Part shown: positions 46,386 through 56,754 of the stretch, in pieces
Layout: every line of letters starts with the position of its first letter
How positions within the stretch are numbered: the first letter of the stretch is position 1
Assembly (NCBI RefSeq): GCF_028128765.1
Contig: NZ_LBJG01000027.1
Coordinates: 348,878 to 412,877 of the forward strand
Direction of reading: 5' to 3'
Length of the DNA: 64,000 nucleotides
Source of the DNA: Bradyrhizobium sp. CCBAU 51627
GTDB taxonomy: Bacteria; Pseudomonadota; Alphaproteobacteria; Rhizobiales; Xanthobacteraceae
Position numbers and translations under genes: made by a program
The notes under the pieces: model-generated
Database searches by the model: none
Told to the model about the DNA's origin: nothing
What the model saw: the letters and a program-made list of their open reading frames with translations, nothing else

Positions 46386-46937
46386 TCAGGCACAAGGGCT
46401 GCCGTAACGCGCCAAAACGTCCGCGTGGAGGGCGGCGCTTATCTCCGAGAAGCAGCAGAATATGACATGGGCGAGCGAGGAGGACGTCGGCAGGGCTTCG
46501 ATCGTCGTATGGATTGCAATCTTCGCAGCCTGATCGGCCGGAAAGCGATACACGCCGGTGGAGATCGCGGAGAACGCCAGCGAGTTCAGTCCGTTGGCTT
46601 GGGAGAGCTCTAGCGCGCGCCGGTAGCAGGAGCCAAGCGCTTCCGCCTCACCACGGTTGCCGCCGTGCCAGACGGGGCCGACCGCATGAATCACGTGGCG
46701 TGCAGGCAGACGATAGCCCTTCGTTATCTTGGCATCGCCCGTCGAGCATCCGCCGAGCGTCCGGCACTCGGCGAGCAATTCGGGGCCGGCCGCCCGATGG
46801 ATCTCGCCATCGACGCCGCCCCCGCCAAGGAGCGAGGTGTTGGCGGCGTTGACGATGGCGTCCACGCTCAACGTGGTGATGTCAGCAACGATGACGTCGA
46901 GCTGAACGCCGCCGATCGGGCGCGTCAGCACTGTCAC
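46386..46937 (-). CDS. Macro domain protein (O-acetyl-ADP-ribose deacetylase, MacroD type)
   Basis: A 183-residue macro domain. The ADP-ribose pocket is IVADITTLSVDAIVNAANTS (with the Asp that contacts adenine), LLGGGGVDGEIHRAAG (catalytic Asn and Asp region), CSTGDAKITKGYRLPARHVI and AFSAISTGVYRFP (Gly-rich loop with Tyr). MacroD enzymes hydrolyse O-acetyl-ADP-ribose and remove mono-ADP-ribose from acidic residues. The gene lies 3 bases after the glutaredoxin stop, so it is likely co-transcribed with grxD. Confidence 0.92.
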   Translation of the reverse strand: MTVLTRPIGGVQLDVIVADITTLSVDAIVNAANTSLLGGGGVDGEIHRAAGPELLAECRTLGGCSTGDAKITKGYRLPARHVIHAVGPVWHGGNRGEAEALGSCYRRALELSQANGLNSLAFSAISTGVYRFPADQAAKIAIHTTIEALPTSSSLAHVIFCCFSEISAALHADVLARYGSPCA

Positions 46938-46940
46938 GGA

Positions 46941-47267
46941 TCAGGCCGCGACGACGACGCCCTTCTCGGAGAAGAGCTGCTGCAATTCGCCGGCCTGGAA
47001 CATCTCGCGGACGATGTCGCAACCGCCGATGAACTCGCCCTTCACGTAGAGCTGGGGGATGGTCGGCCAGTTCGAATATTCCTTGATGCCGTTACGCAGC
47101 TCGGCAGATTCCAGGACGTTGAGGCCCTTATAGCCGACGCCGATATGGTCGAGGATCTGCACGACCTGGCCGGAGAACCCGCACTGCGGAAATTGCGGCG
47201 TCCCCTTCATGAACAGAACCACGTCGTTCGACTTCACTTCGTTGTCGATGAATTCCGCAATGCTCAT
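46941..47267 (-). CDS. grxD: Monothiol glutaredoxin (Grx4/GrxD type)
   Basis: A 108-residue CGFS glutaredoxin. The start MSIAEFIDNEVKSNDVVLFM was chosen over an ATG eleven codons earlier, as it fits the family. The active site is QFPQCGFSGQVVQILD; the GSH-binding part has WPTIPQLYVKGEFIGGCDIV. It carries [2Fe-2S] clusters and usually works with BolA in iron-sulfur transfer. In this window the BolA gene is about 3.8 kb away, separated by egtBD and an LtrA-like gene, whereas the pair is often adjacent in related genomes. The macro-domain gene is directly downstream. Confidence 0.95.
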   Translation of the reverse strand: MSIAEFIDNEVKSNDVVLFMKGTPQFPQCGFSGQVVQILDHIGVGYKGLNVLESAELRNGIKEYSNWPTIPQLYVKGEFIGGCDIVREMFQAGELQQLFSEKGVVVAA

Positions 47268-47432
47268 ATCCGTGTCCTTCTGGGCAGAGCCCTCAGCCAT
47301 ATCCTCGGGCCGGCTCAGCCGATCTAACCCGATACCTGCCTATATATGTAGCCCAAACCGTTGTGCATCCAAAGTAAAATGGCGGCGACGGGGCCGCCGG
47401 TGGACGCCGTGCCCCAGCCGGGTCCATAGGCT

Positions 47433-47450
47433 GATGACATTAATATCATC
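47433..47450. promoter_or_regulatory. Near-perfect 18-bp palindrome between grxD and egtB
   Basis: GATGACATTAATATCATC matches its own reverse complement at 16 of 18 positions. It lies in the 289-base divergent gap, about 107 bases before the egtB start and 166 bases before the grxD start. A regulator dimer such as a LysR, GntR or Fur-like protein could bind; the identity is not known. Confidence 0.45.
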
Positions 47451-47556
47451 GCCAGAGAGGACTTTCATACCGTAACGGAGCCCCTATCTAGGACGAACCT
47501 TGGTTTTGGAACCTGGCATCGCCAACAACGTTCTCTTGTCCTGTCTGGAGAAAAAC

Positions 47557-48804
47557 GTGACGAAACAAGCCTCCGCTACGGCCAGTCCGCCGCTTTCGTC
47601 ACCATCGGCCGCCCCAGGCAGCCTCGCTCAGGGGCTCGAGACCACCTTTCTCGCGGTGCGCAACGAGACCGAGCGCCGGGCCGCGCCGCTTTCACCGGAG
47701 GATCAGCAGATCCAGTCCATGCCGGATGCCAGCCCGACCAAATGGCACCGCGCGCATACCACCTGGTTCTGGGAGCAGTTTCTGCTTGGCGAGCACGCGC
47801 CCGGCTATCGGCCCTTCCACCCCGACTTCGCCTTCCTGTTCAATTCCTATTATGTCAGCGCGGGCCCCCGCCATGCCCGCAATCACCGCGGCGACATCAC
47901 CCGGCCCAGCGCCGGCGAGGTCGACGCCTATCGCAAATATGTCGATGCAGCCGTCGTCAGGTTCTTCCGCGAGGCCGGCGAGGACAAGCTCCGTGAGATC
48001 GTGCCCCTGGTCGAGGTCGGGCTGAATCACGAGCAGCAGCACCAGGAATTGATGTTCACCGACATCCTGCACGCCTTCGCACAGAACCCGGTCTATCCGG
48101 CTTACGACAAGGACTGGCACTTTCCGGCCGCGACGCGGACCGGCGAAGACTGGTTGACGCTGAATGAAGGCATCCACACCGTCGGCCATGTCGACGACAG
48201 CTTTCATTTCGACAACGAAAAGCCGGCTCATCGCGCCCTCGTGGGCCCGGTGAAGGTCGCCCGCAATCTCGTCACCAATAGCGAATGGCTCGCCTTTATG
48301 CGCGACGGCGGCTACGCGACAGCGACGCTGTGGCTGATGGACGGGTTTGCCGCGGCCAGCAAGGAAGACTGGCAGGCGCCGGGTCATTGGCGCGAGATCG
48401 ATGGCGAGTGGCACGTGATGACGCTCGCCGGCGTCAGGCCGGTCGATCCGGATGCGCCGGTCTGCCACATCAGCTATTACGAGGCCGATGCCTTCGCGCG
48501 CTGGGCCGGAAAGCATCTGCCGACCGAGATGGAATGGGAGGTCGCGGCCCGCGCCGGCCAGCTCAACGATGCCTTCGGCATCGTCTGGCAGTGGACCCGT
48601 AGTTCCTATTCTCCTTACCCCGGCTACCGCGCCGTCGAAGGCGCGCTCGGCGAATACAACGGCAAGTTCATGGTCAACCAGCTCGTGCTGCGCGGCTCCT
48701 CGCTGGCGACGCCCGAAGGTCACAGTCGCGTCACGTACCGCAACTTCTTCTATCCGCACCACCGTTGGCAATTCACGGGGGTACGGCTCGCTGACTATCC
48801 CTAG
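47557..48804 (+). CDS. egtB: Ergothioneine biosynthesis protein EgtB
   Basis: A 415-residue enzyme. The GTG start follows GGAG at 6 bases; an earlier start in frame is unlikely. The N-terminal DinB-like domain holds the iron ligands: the His in WHRAHTTWFWEQFLL and both in GLNHEQQHQELMFTDILHAF. The C-terminal FGE-sulfatase domain has HLPTEMEWEVAARAG, QWTRSSYSPYPGYRA and NFFYPHHRWQFTGVRLAD. EgtB joins a thiol (gamma-Glu-Cys or Cys) with hercynine using O2. The gene for EgtD follows 50 bases later; no egtC, egtA or egtE is present, in line with a short pathway variant. Confidence 0.93.
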   Translation: MTKQASATASPPLSSPSAAPGSLAQGLETTFLAVRNETERRAAPLSPEDQQIQSMPDASPTKWHRAHTTWFWEQFLLGEHAPGYRPFHPDFAFLFNSYYVSAGPRHARNHRGDITRPSAGEVDAYRKYVDAAVVRFFREAGEDKLREIVPLVEVGLNHEQQHQELMFTDILHAFAQNPVYPAYDKDWHFPAATRTGEDWLTLNEGIHTVGHVDDSFHFDNEKPAHRALVGPVKVARNLVTNSEWLAFMRDGGYATATLWLMDGFAAASKEDWQAPGHWREIDGEWHVMTLAGVRPVDPDAPVCHISYYEADAFARWAGKHLPTEMEWEVAARAGQLNDAFGIVWQWTRSSYSPYPGYRAVEGALGEYNGKFMVNQLVLRGSSLATPEGHSRVTYRNFFYPHHRWQFTGVRLADYP

Positions 48805-48854
48805 TCTCATCCGACGACAAAATGCGCGCCGGACAGCGCGTTCAGGAGAGTATC

Positions 48855-49826
48855 ATGAATGTGCACGCCAGCGCTTTGGCCGAAGCCCATCTTCCCGACG
48901 AGCAGACGACAGCCTTCGCCCGCGAGGCCGTCGAGGACCTCTCGCGGCAGCCGAAGAGATTGTCGCCGAAGTATTTCTACGACGCGACAGGATCAGAGCT
49001 GTTCGAGGCGATCACGCGCCTGCCGGAATATTATCCGACCCGCACCGAGCTATCGATCCTGAAGGAGCGCGGCAGCGAGATCGCGAAGATCATTCCGGAA
49101 AATGCCGCGCTGGTCGAGTTCGGCGCCGGCGCGACCACGAAGGTCCGGCTGCTGCTGAACCAGTCGAAGTTCGCGGCCTATGTGCCCGTCGATATCTCCG
49201 GCGACTTCCTGCAGGCGCAGGCCAACGGCCTGAAGCGCGACTTCCCCACCCTCGGCATCTATCCCGTGGCCGCCGATTTCACGACGCCGTTCGAACTGCC
49301 GAAGGCCGTCGCGTCAATGCCCAAGGTCGGTTTCTTCCCCGGCTCGACCATCGGCAATTTCGAGCCGCATGAGGCGCAGGCCTTCCTGAAGAGCGCCCGC
49401 CAGATCCTGGGCAAGGGCGCGCAGATGATCATCGGCGCCGACCTGGAGAAAGAGGAACGCTTGCTCCATGCCGCCTATAATGATGCGGCCGGCGTCACCG
49501 CGCGCTTCAATCTCAATGTCCTGGTGCGGATCAACCGCGAGCTCGGCGGCAATTTCGACCTCTCCGCCTTCACCCACCGCGCGATCTACAATCACGCGCG
49601 GCACCGCATCGAGATGCACCTGATCAGCCGGAAGAGCCAGACCGTGCGCCTGCTCGGCACCAGCTTCTCGTTCAAGCCGGGCGAGAGCATCCACACCGAG
49701 AACAGCTACAAATACAGCATCGAGCGTTTTGCGGAGCTGGCGCAAGGTGCCGGCTGGCGCGTGCGCGAGAGCTGGACGGACGCAGCGAAGATGTTCTCGG
49801 TGCACGCGCTGGAGGCGACGGCGTAA
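48855..49826 (+). CDS. egtD: L-histidine N(alpha)-methyltransferase EgtD
   Basis: A 323-residue SAM-dependent methyltransferase. The ATG follows CAGGAGAG. Family motifs are LSPKYFYDATGSELFEAITR and LPEYYPTRTELSILKERGSE near the N terminus, LVEFGAGATTKVRLLL for SAM binding, and FFPGSTIGNFEPHEAQAFL. The C-terminal substrate-binding domain has RINRELGGNFDLSAFTHRAI. EgtD makes hercynine by three methylations of His. It completes the egtBD pair. Confidence 0.95.
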   Translation: MNVHASALAEAHLPDEQTTAFAREAVEDLSRQPKRLSPKYFYDATGSELFEAITRLPEYYPTRTELSILKERGSEIAKIIPENAALVEFGAGATTKVRLLLNQSKFAAYVPVDISGDFLQAQANGLKRDFPTLGIYPVAADFTTPFELPKAVASMPKVGFFPGSTIGNFEPHEAQAFLKSARQILGKGAQMIIGADLEKEERLLHAAYNDAAGVTARFNLNVLVRINRELGGNFDLSAFTHRAIYNHARHRIEMHLISRKSQTVRLLGTSFSFKPGESIHTENSYKYSIERFAELAQGAGWRVRESWTDAAKMFSVHALEATA

Positions 49827-49840
49827 AAGGCTCTGGCGCC

Positions 49841-51037
49841 TCAACGCTCCTCGGCTTCCTCCGGCTTCGCTCGCAGCGACACCGACTCCCACACCGCGAC
49901 GACGATCATGATCGCGCTCGTTGCGACGGCGAGCCAGAGCGGCGAGAGATCGGTGGCGAACCACCACAGCGCCAGCAACAGGATGATTCCGAAGCCGTGG
50001 GAGAGCTGGAGGAAGCCCCGGATCGCGTGCTTGAACAGGATGGTGCCGACCAGGAACACCAGGGGACCGCCGATCGTGGTCACGATGGTACGCACGTCGG
50101 AATGGCCTGAGGGGTGCTTCAGCACCAGCTCGTCCGAGACGGCGGTCAGGATGATGCCGGCGACGATCGGCATGTGCAGATAGGTGTAGGCGAGCCGCGC
50201 CAGCCGGCCGGATTCGGCTGATTTCGAGATCCGCTCGGAGCCGGCCTCCGCGCCCTTGTGGAAATAGACCCACCACATCGCAATGCTGCCGACCAATGCT
50301 GCGACAAACGCCAGCACGTTGCCTGCGGTCCAGTCCAGCTCGGCAAAGGTCGCGCCGTTGACGACCACGGCTTCGCCGAGCGCGATGATCACGAAGAGTG
50401 AGCAGCGCTCGGCCATGTGGCTGCCCTCGACGGCCCAGGCCTCGACCGACGAGAAGCCCAGCTTCGGCACCCAGAAGCGCACCGCGGGCGAGATGTATTC
50501 CCAGGTGACGGCGGCGATCCACAGCGATAACCGCGTCTCGCCTTCGGACAAGCCGCCTGCGATCCACAGCACCGCCGAGATCGAGAGCCAGACCAGGATG
50601 CGGATCGCGTTATGCCGGACGGCCGTGCGATGGCGCGGCGTCGCGAACATCCAGAACGCGGTCCGACCGACCTGCATGGCCGCATAGGCGACCGCAAACC
50701 ACAGGCCCCGCCCTTCGAAGGCGGTCGGGATCGTCGTCGACAGCACGAGACCGCCCAGCATCATCGAAAAGAGCAGAAGGCGGACTGGCGTCAACTCGGG
50801 GTTGAGCCAATTGGTGACCCAGGCGGTGTAGACCCACACCCACCATACGGCGAGAAACAGCACCGTGACATGCACCGCGCCGAGGGGCGTGAAATGGTGC
50901 AGCAGCGTGTGCGAGATCTGCGTGACGGCGAAGACGAAGACGAGGTCGAAGAACAGCTCGGCATTGGTGACGCGGCTGGGCTGATTCGGCACGATGACGC
51001 GAAACATCGCGCCGCGCTGATTGTCCGCAGCCATCAT
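49841..51037 (-). CDS. Low temperature requirement protein A (LtrA) family membrane protein
   Basis: A 398-residue membrane protein of the LtrA family with about ten to twelve hydrophobic spans. It opens with VTNAELFFDLVFVFAVTQIS and HTLLHHFTPLGAVHVTVLFL, the standard LtrA start, followed by WWVWVYTAWVTNWLNPELTP. A conserved GEAVVVNGATFAELDWTAGN sits near the middle. LtrA was first described in Listeria as needed for growth in the cold; the biochemical role is unknown. The ATG at 51037 lies directly after GGGGAGG, so the second ATG or a later one (51007) could be the true start. BolA ends 21 bases upstream. Confidence 0.9.
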   Translation of the reverse strand: MMAADNQRGAMFRVIVPNQPSRVTNAELFFDLVFVFAVTQISHTLLHHFTPLGAVHVTVLFLAVWWVWVYTAWVTNWLNPELTPVRLLLFSMMLGGLVLSTTIPTAFEGRGLWFAVAYAAMQVGRTAFWMFATPRHRTAVRHNAIRILVWLSISAVLWIAGGLSEGETRLSLWIAAVTWEYISPAVRFWVPKLGFSSVEAWAVEGSHMAERCSLFVIIALGEAVVVNGATFAELDWTAGNVLAFVAALVGSIAMWWVYFHKGAEAGSERISKSAESGRLARLAYTYLHMPIVAGIILTAVSDELVLKHPSGHSDVRTIVTTIGGPLVFLVGTILFKHAIRGFLQLSHGFGIILLLALWWFATDLSPLWLAVATSAIMIVVAVWESVSLRAKPEEAEER

Positions 51038-51058
51038 CCTCCCCGGCGTCCGATCAGG

Positions 51059-51295
51059 TCAGCTGCCCGGGACCCCTGTTTGCAGCGCCAGGGCGTGCAG
51101 CACGCCACCCATCTGGCCTTGCAGGGACCGATAGACGATCTGGTGCTGCTGGACGCGGGATTTGCCGCGGAAGGATTCCGAGATCACGGTCGCGGCATAG
51201 TGGTCGCCATCACCGGCGAGGTCACGGATGGTCACCTCGGCATCGGGGATCGCTGCCTTGATCATCGCCTCGATATCGTGGGCGTCCATGGGCAT
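51059..51295 (-). CDS. BolA family protein
   Basis: A 78-residue BolA protein. It has the family fold with MDAHDIEAMIKAAIPDAEVT at the N terminus, YAATVISESFRGKSRVQQHQ (the conserved FxGKSxVxQHQ variant) and VYRSLQGQMGGVLHALALQT. The His residues in QQHQ and the C-terminal His are typical cluster ligands. BolA forms a [2Fe-2S]-bridged pair with monothiol glutaredoxin. It starts divergently from the DUF427 gene across a 193-base gap and may be co-transcribed with the LtrA-like gene. Confidence 0.93.
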   Translation of the reverse strand: MPMDAHDIEAMIKAAIPDAEVTIRDLAGDGDHYAATVISESFRGKSRVQQHQIVYRSLQGQMGGVLHALALQTGVPGS

Positions 51296-51488
51296 TCGGG
51301 TCTTGCTCCTTGTGTCGGCAAACAGCCTTAGGCGTCGAATCGCTCGCCGGCGTCCCCGGGCCGGCGGCCCAAACTTAGCGTGAACGGCCTTCTACGTCAC
51401 GCACTCAGGCACTATATCCCTGATCCCATCACGATAAAGGCACGACAAAGTGCCGCGCGCGGCAGATTGATCGAAAAGGCGTGAAATC

Positions 51489-51848
51489 ATGAAGCTTCCA
51501 GGCCCCGACCATCCCATCACCATCACCCAAAACCCCCGCCGCGTCCGCGTATTGGCGGGCGATATCGTGATTGCCGAGAGCACCAGGGCGCTGACGCTGA
51601 AGGAAGCCAAATATCCGGCGGTGCAATATCTGCCGCGGGAGGACGCCAACATGGCGCTGCTGGAGCGCACCGAGCGCACCACCCACTGCCCCTACAAGGG
51701 GGACGCGAGCTATTACAGCATCAAGGCCGACGGCAAGACGCTCGACAACGCGATCTGGACCTACGAGACGCCCTTCCCTGCCATGACGGAGATAGCAGGC
51801 CATCTCGCCTTCTATCCCGACAAGGTGAAGATCGAGGAAGTGGGATAG
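51489..51848 (+). CDS. DUF427 domain-containing protein
   Basis: A 119-residue protein typical of DUF427 (NTP_transf_9-type beta-tent fold). Conserved parts are NPRRVRVLAGDIVIAESTRA, YPAVQYLPREDANMALLERT and HCPYKGDASYYSI (Cys and Lys conserved), and the end IWTYETPFPAMTEIAGHLAF. The function is not known. It is followed immediately by a decayed hydrolase fragment. Confidence 0.92.
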   Translation: MKLPGPDHPITITQNPRRVRVLAGDIVIAESTRALTLKEAKYPAVQYLPREDANMALLERTERTTHCPYKGDASYYSIKADGKTLDNAIWTYETPFPAMTEIAGHLAFYPDKVKIEEVG

Positions 51849-51881
51849 ACTTAGGGCGCTGTAAGGCCGGGGCAGCCATCA

Positions 51882-52207
51882 GGCCGGACGTCTCGCTACT
51901 TGATCTCTACAACTGGCGTAAGGGCACCATCTTCTCGGCCAAACATCTGACCGGACGGAACGGGCCGATGTTTCGGAGCGGGATGGCCGCGATGGGGTTC
52001 GACTTTGCGATCCCGATGTTCTTCATTGAGGGCGATGCGGACCGGGTGACGCCGGGCGAACCTGCCGAGCAGTATTTCAACGAGATCACCGCTCCGCATA
52101 AGGAGTTTGTCTGGATTCGCGGGGGCGATCATTTCATTCCGTTTGATCGTCCCGATGAGTTCCTTGCGGAGCTGGTCGCGCGCGTCATGCCGTTCGCGCG
52201 CGATTGA
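51882..52207 (+). pseudogene. C-terminal remnant of an alpha/beta hydrolase
   Basis: In a single frame from about 51882 the translation reads DVSLLDLYNWRKGTIFSAKH then NGPMFRSGMAAMGFDFAIPM and FFIEGDADRVTPGEPAEQYF, ending GGDHFIPFDRPDEFLAELVA. This is the last third of a proline-iminopeptidase-like alpha/beta hydrolase: it keeps the acid Asp (EGDADRVTP) and the His (GGDHFIPF) but has no nucleophile Ser domain. The sequence before 51882 belongs to the DUF427 3' end, so the N-terminal two thirds are missing. An ATG at 51968 could start a 79-residue product, but it would not fold as an active enzyme. Confidence 0.75.
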
Positions 52208-52225
52208 GGGCCGATGTGACGGCCC

Positions 52226-52399
52226 CTACGCTCTGAAGATCGTGAGCCCCAATATCAGCAGCACCAGGAAGATCACGACGAAGACGTAGAACAGGAAGCG
52301 GGCGACATCGGCGGAGGCCGCCGAGATGTCGGTGAAGCCGAGCACGCCGGCCACGATCGAGATCAGCAGGAAGATCAGGGCCCATTTCAAGATCGTCAT
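52226..52399 (-). CDS. DUF1328 small membrane protein
   Basis: A 57-residue protein starting MTILKWALIFLLISIVAGVL and ending VFVVIFLVLLILGLTIFRA. It has two hydrophobic spans with the GFTDISAASADVARFLFY loop between them, which is the DUF1328/YtjA pattern. GGAG lies 9 bases before the ATG. Members are often induced by stress; role unknown. It is separate from the neighbouring genes and is convergent with the hydrolase remnant. Confidence 0.92.
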   Translation of the reverse strand: MTILKWALIFLLISIVAGVLGFTDISAASADVARFLFYVFVVIFLVLLILGLTIFRA

Positions 52400-52583
52400 C
52401 GCCAGCTCCGCGAATATTGGCCGCCGCGACCGGCGGTCCCTTACCCGTTTCGGGAACGCTAACCGCGCTGTGCGGAACTGGTTCCTAAAGACAGAAGGTC
52501 GTTCTCGCGGCGCAAACTGGCCTTGCTGAATCGGGTTCCCGACGGCACAGTCCGGGCGGGAGAGACACGCGACCGGGGCGGCC

Positions 52584-53771
52584 ATGATTACGATGTCACA
52601 TTCTGCGACGATCGGCGCAGAGGCGCATGCCGAACCCAAGGCCAAGGTGCGCAATCTATCGCTCGACCGCGCCCGCACCTTCTTGACGCTGGTGGTGCTG
52701 CTGCATCACGCCGTCATCCCTTACACCCATTTCGGTCACACCGATCCGGCCTCATGGATCGGCTTCGACATGGTCGTGCTCGCGACCGACAGCTTCTTCA
52801 TGGCGATGTTCTTCTTCCTGTCGGGCCTGTTCACCTGGCCGGGCATCGCGCGCAAGGCGCCACAGGTTTTCTTGCGCGACCGCCTGCTGCGGCTCGGCCT
52901 GCCATTCGTGATCGCGGCCTTCACCGTCATTCCGCTCGCTTATTACGCGATCGCGCTGCGCGAAAATCCCGAGCTGACCTTCGCCGCGTTCTGGTGGAAG
53001 ACGATCACCGTTGGCCCGTGGCCGAGCGGTCCGATCTGGTTCGTCTGGGTGCTGTTGGCATTCGACCTCACCGCGAGCCTGCTCTACCGGGTCTCGTCGC
53101 ATCTGGTCGATCCGGGCAACCGCGTCTCACTCCGGGGATTCAAGCAGCCGGCTGCCTTCTGGCTGATGCTTGCGATCGTCACCATCATCGCCTACGTGCC
53201 AACGCTGGTCTATTTCGGCGCCAACAGATGGCTCGAATTCGGGCCGTTCTCGGTCCAGGCGAGCCGCATCCTGCTCTACTTCGCCTACTTCTTCATCGGC
53301 GTCAGCGTTGGGACTGCGAATTTCGATCGCGGCATCCTCGGTGCCGATGGCCAGCTGCCGAAGAGCCGCTGGCTGTGGGTGATCGTGACGCTGATCCCCT
53401 ACTGCCTGATGTGGTGCATGATCTACATCAAGCGCGAAATCCTTGGAAATCCCGGCGTGCTGCCGCACTGGTACCAGGTCTTCTACGGCACGTTCCTCGT
53501 GCTGTTCTCGGCCTCGATCCTGCTCGCGATCCTTGCCTTCTTCCTGCATTCGAAGACGCCGGGGCCGACCCTGCTCGACCGCATGCAGGCCGATGCCTAT
53601 GGCATGTTCCTGGTGCACTACCCGATCGCGCTGTGGATCCAGTACGCGCTGTTCGACTATGGGATTCCGGCGATCGTGAAGGCCGCGATCGGCTTCGTGC
53701 TCACGGTGATGCTGAGCTGGGGCGTCACGGCGGGCTTGCGGAAGATTCCGGGCGCCTCGCACGTTTTGTGA
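52584..53771 (+). CDS. Acyltransferase 3 family membrane protein
   Basis: A 395-residue polytopic protein of the Acyl_transf_3 (OafA/OpgC) type with about ten spans. It opens with LSLDRARTFLTLVVLLHHAV (residues 25-44), where R-x10-H is the family motif with catalytic His. FFMAMFFFLSGLFTWPGIAR and DRLLRLGLPFVIAAFTVI are the second and third conserved parts. These enzymes move acyl groups across the membrane to sugars, lipids or glucans. An ATG three codons later is also possible. No polysaccharide genes are near, so the acceptor is unknown. Confidence 0.88.
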   Translation: MITMSHSATIGAEAHAEPKAKVRNLSLDRARTFLTLVVLLHHAVIPYTHFGHTDPASWIGFDMVVLATDSFFMAMFFFLSGLFTWPGIARKAPQVFLRDRLLRLGLPFVIAAFTVIPLAYYAIALRENPELTFAAFWWKTITVGPWPSGPIWFVWVLLAFDLTASLLYRVSSHLVDPGNRVSLRGFKQPAAFWLMLAIVTIIAYVPTLVYFGANRWLEFGPFSVQASRILLYFAYFFIGVSVGTANFDRGILGADGQLPKSRWLWVIVTLIPYCLMWCMIYIKREILGNPGVLPHWYQVFYGTFLVLFSASILLAILAFFLHSKTPGPTLLDRMQADAYGMFLVHYPIALWIQYALFDYGIPAIVKAAIGFVLTVMLSWGVTAGLRKIPGASHVL

Positions 53772-53790
53772 GGCACCGGACTCTCTCCAC

Positions 53791-53822
53791 GCGTCATTGC
53801 GACGCAGCGAAGCAATCCAGAG
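53791..53822. repeat. Half of a class C intergenic repeat between the acyltransferase and purL
   Basis: GCGTCATTGCGACGCAGCGA followed by AGCAATCCAGAG matches the left arm of the repeats at 10414 and 61885. The right arm is missing, so this is a half element between convergent genes. Confidence 0.65.
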
Positions 53823-53834
53823 TCTGGCGGCAGC

Positions 53835-56045
<2,211 letters not shown>

Positions 56046-56231
56046 GGCTTCGGGGGCTTTCGGCGGCGGTTTGGCCGTTCTTAGGAAGATCGGGGGCTCA
56101 CGAAAAGCCCTTTATGACGCATTTTCCCGCTGTCCCACATTTTGCAGGGAGGCGGGCGCGGGAACAGCAATTGCATGGCGTGGACGGATCGGATTTAAGG
56201 GCTCAAGACCCGCAATTGAAGGCCTCTTTCC

Positions 56232-56711
56232 TTGCACGAATTGACCAAAACGCCCCCACCGCGCCGCCCCGACCTCCACATCGCCACTGAGGGCGAATTC
56301 TTGGGCTGGCGGACCTGGATCCGCGACAGCTTTGAAGCCCATGTCGGCCCCTTCTGGCACCGGATCGAGGCCGACGGCAGCGTCCGCTGCGCCTTCCGGG
56401 TCGAAAAGAAGCACCTTAACGGCTCCGGGAATGTCCACGGCGGCTGCTACATGGCTTTTGCCGATTATTCGCTGTTCGCGATCGCCACCCATGTCCTGGA
56501 CAGCCGCGCGGTGACGACCAATTTTGCCTGCGAATTCCTCGACGCGGCCCGCGAGGGCGAGTTGATCGAATGCACCGGTAAAGTGAGCCGCGCCGGCGGC
56601 TCGCTGATCTTCCTGCGCGGGGAGATGATGGCGGGCGAGCGGCTGTTGCTGACGTTTTCCGGCACGATCAAGCGGATGAAGCGGAAGCCGCTCCCTCCGC
56701 CGAACGCATAG
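56232..56711 (+). CDS. PaaI family hotdog thioesterase
   Basis: A 159-residue protein with a TTG start, GAAGG lying 9 bases before it; a second TTG 3 codons later is also possible. The hotdog fold shows LNGSGNVHGGCYMAFADYSL (the N-H-G-G active-site helix), FACEFLDAAREGELIECTGK and GSLIFLRGEMMAGERLLLTF. Such enzymes cleave acyl-CoA thioesters of aromatic or medium-chain acids. It is inserted on the plus strand between purL and purQ and has no evident link to purine synthesis. Confidence 0.88.
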   Translation: MHELTKTPPPRRPDLHIATEGEFLGWRTWIRDSFEAHVGPFWHRIEADGSVRCAFRVEKKHLNGSGNVHGGCYMAFADYSLFAIATHVLDSRAVTTNFACEFLDAAREGELIECTGKVSRAGGSLIFLRGEMMAGERLLLTFSGTIKRMKRKPLPPPNA

Positions 56712-56754
56712 TTCGACGGCTCGGCAGACCATCCGCGCTAAGGCGGAATGAAGG

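Noticed and set aside
52399..52515. Possible EcfG promoter upstream of the DUF1328 gene
   Set aside because: GGAAC and CGTT are present on the minus strand but 20 bases apart, outside the 16-17 spacing.
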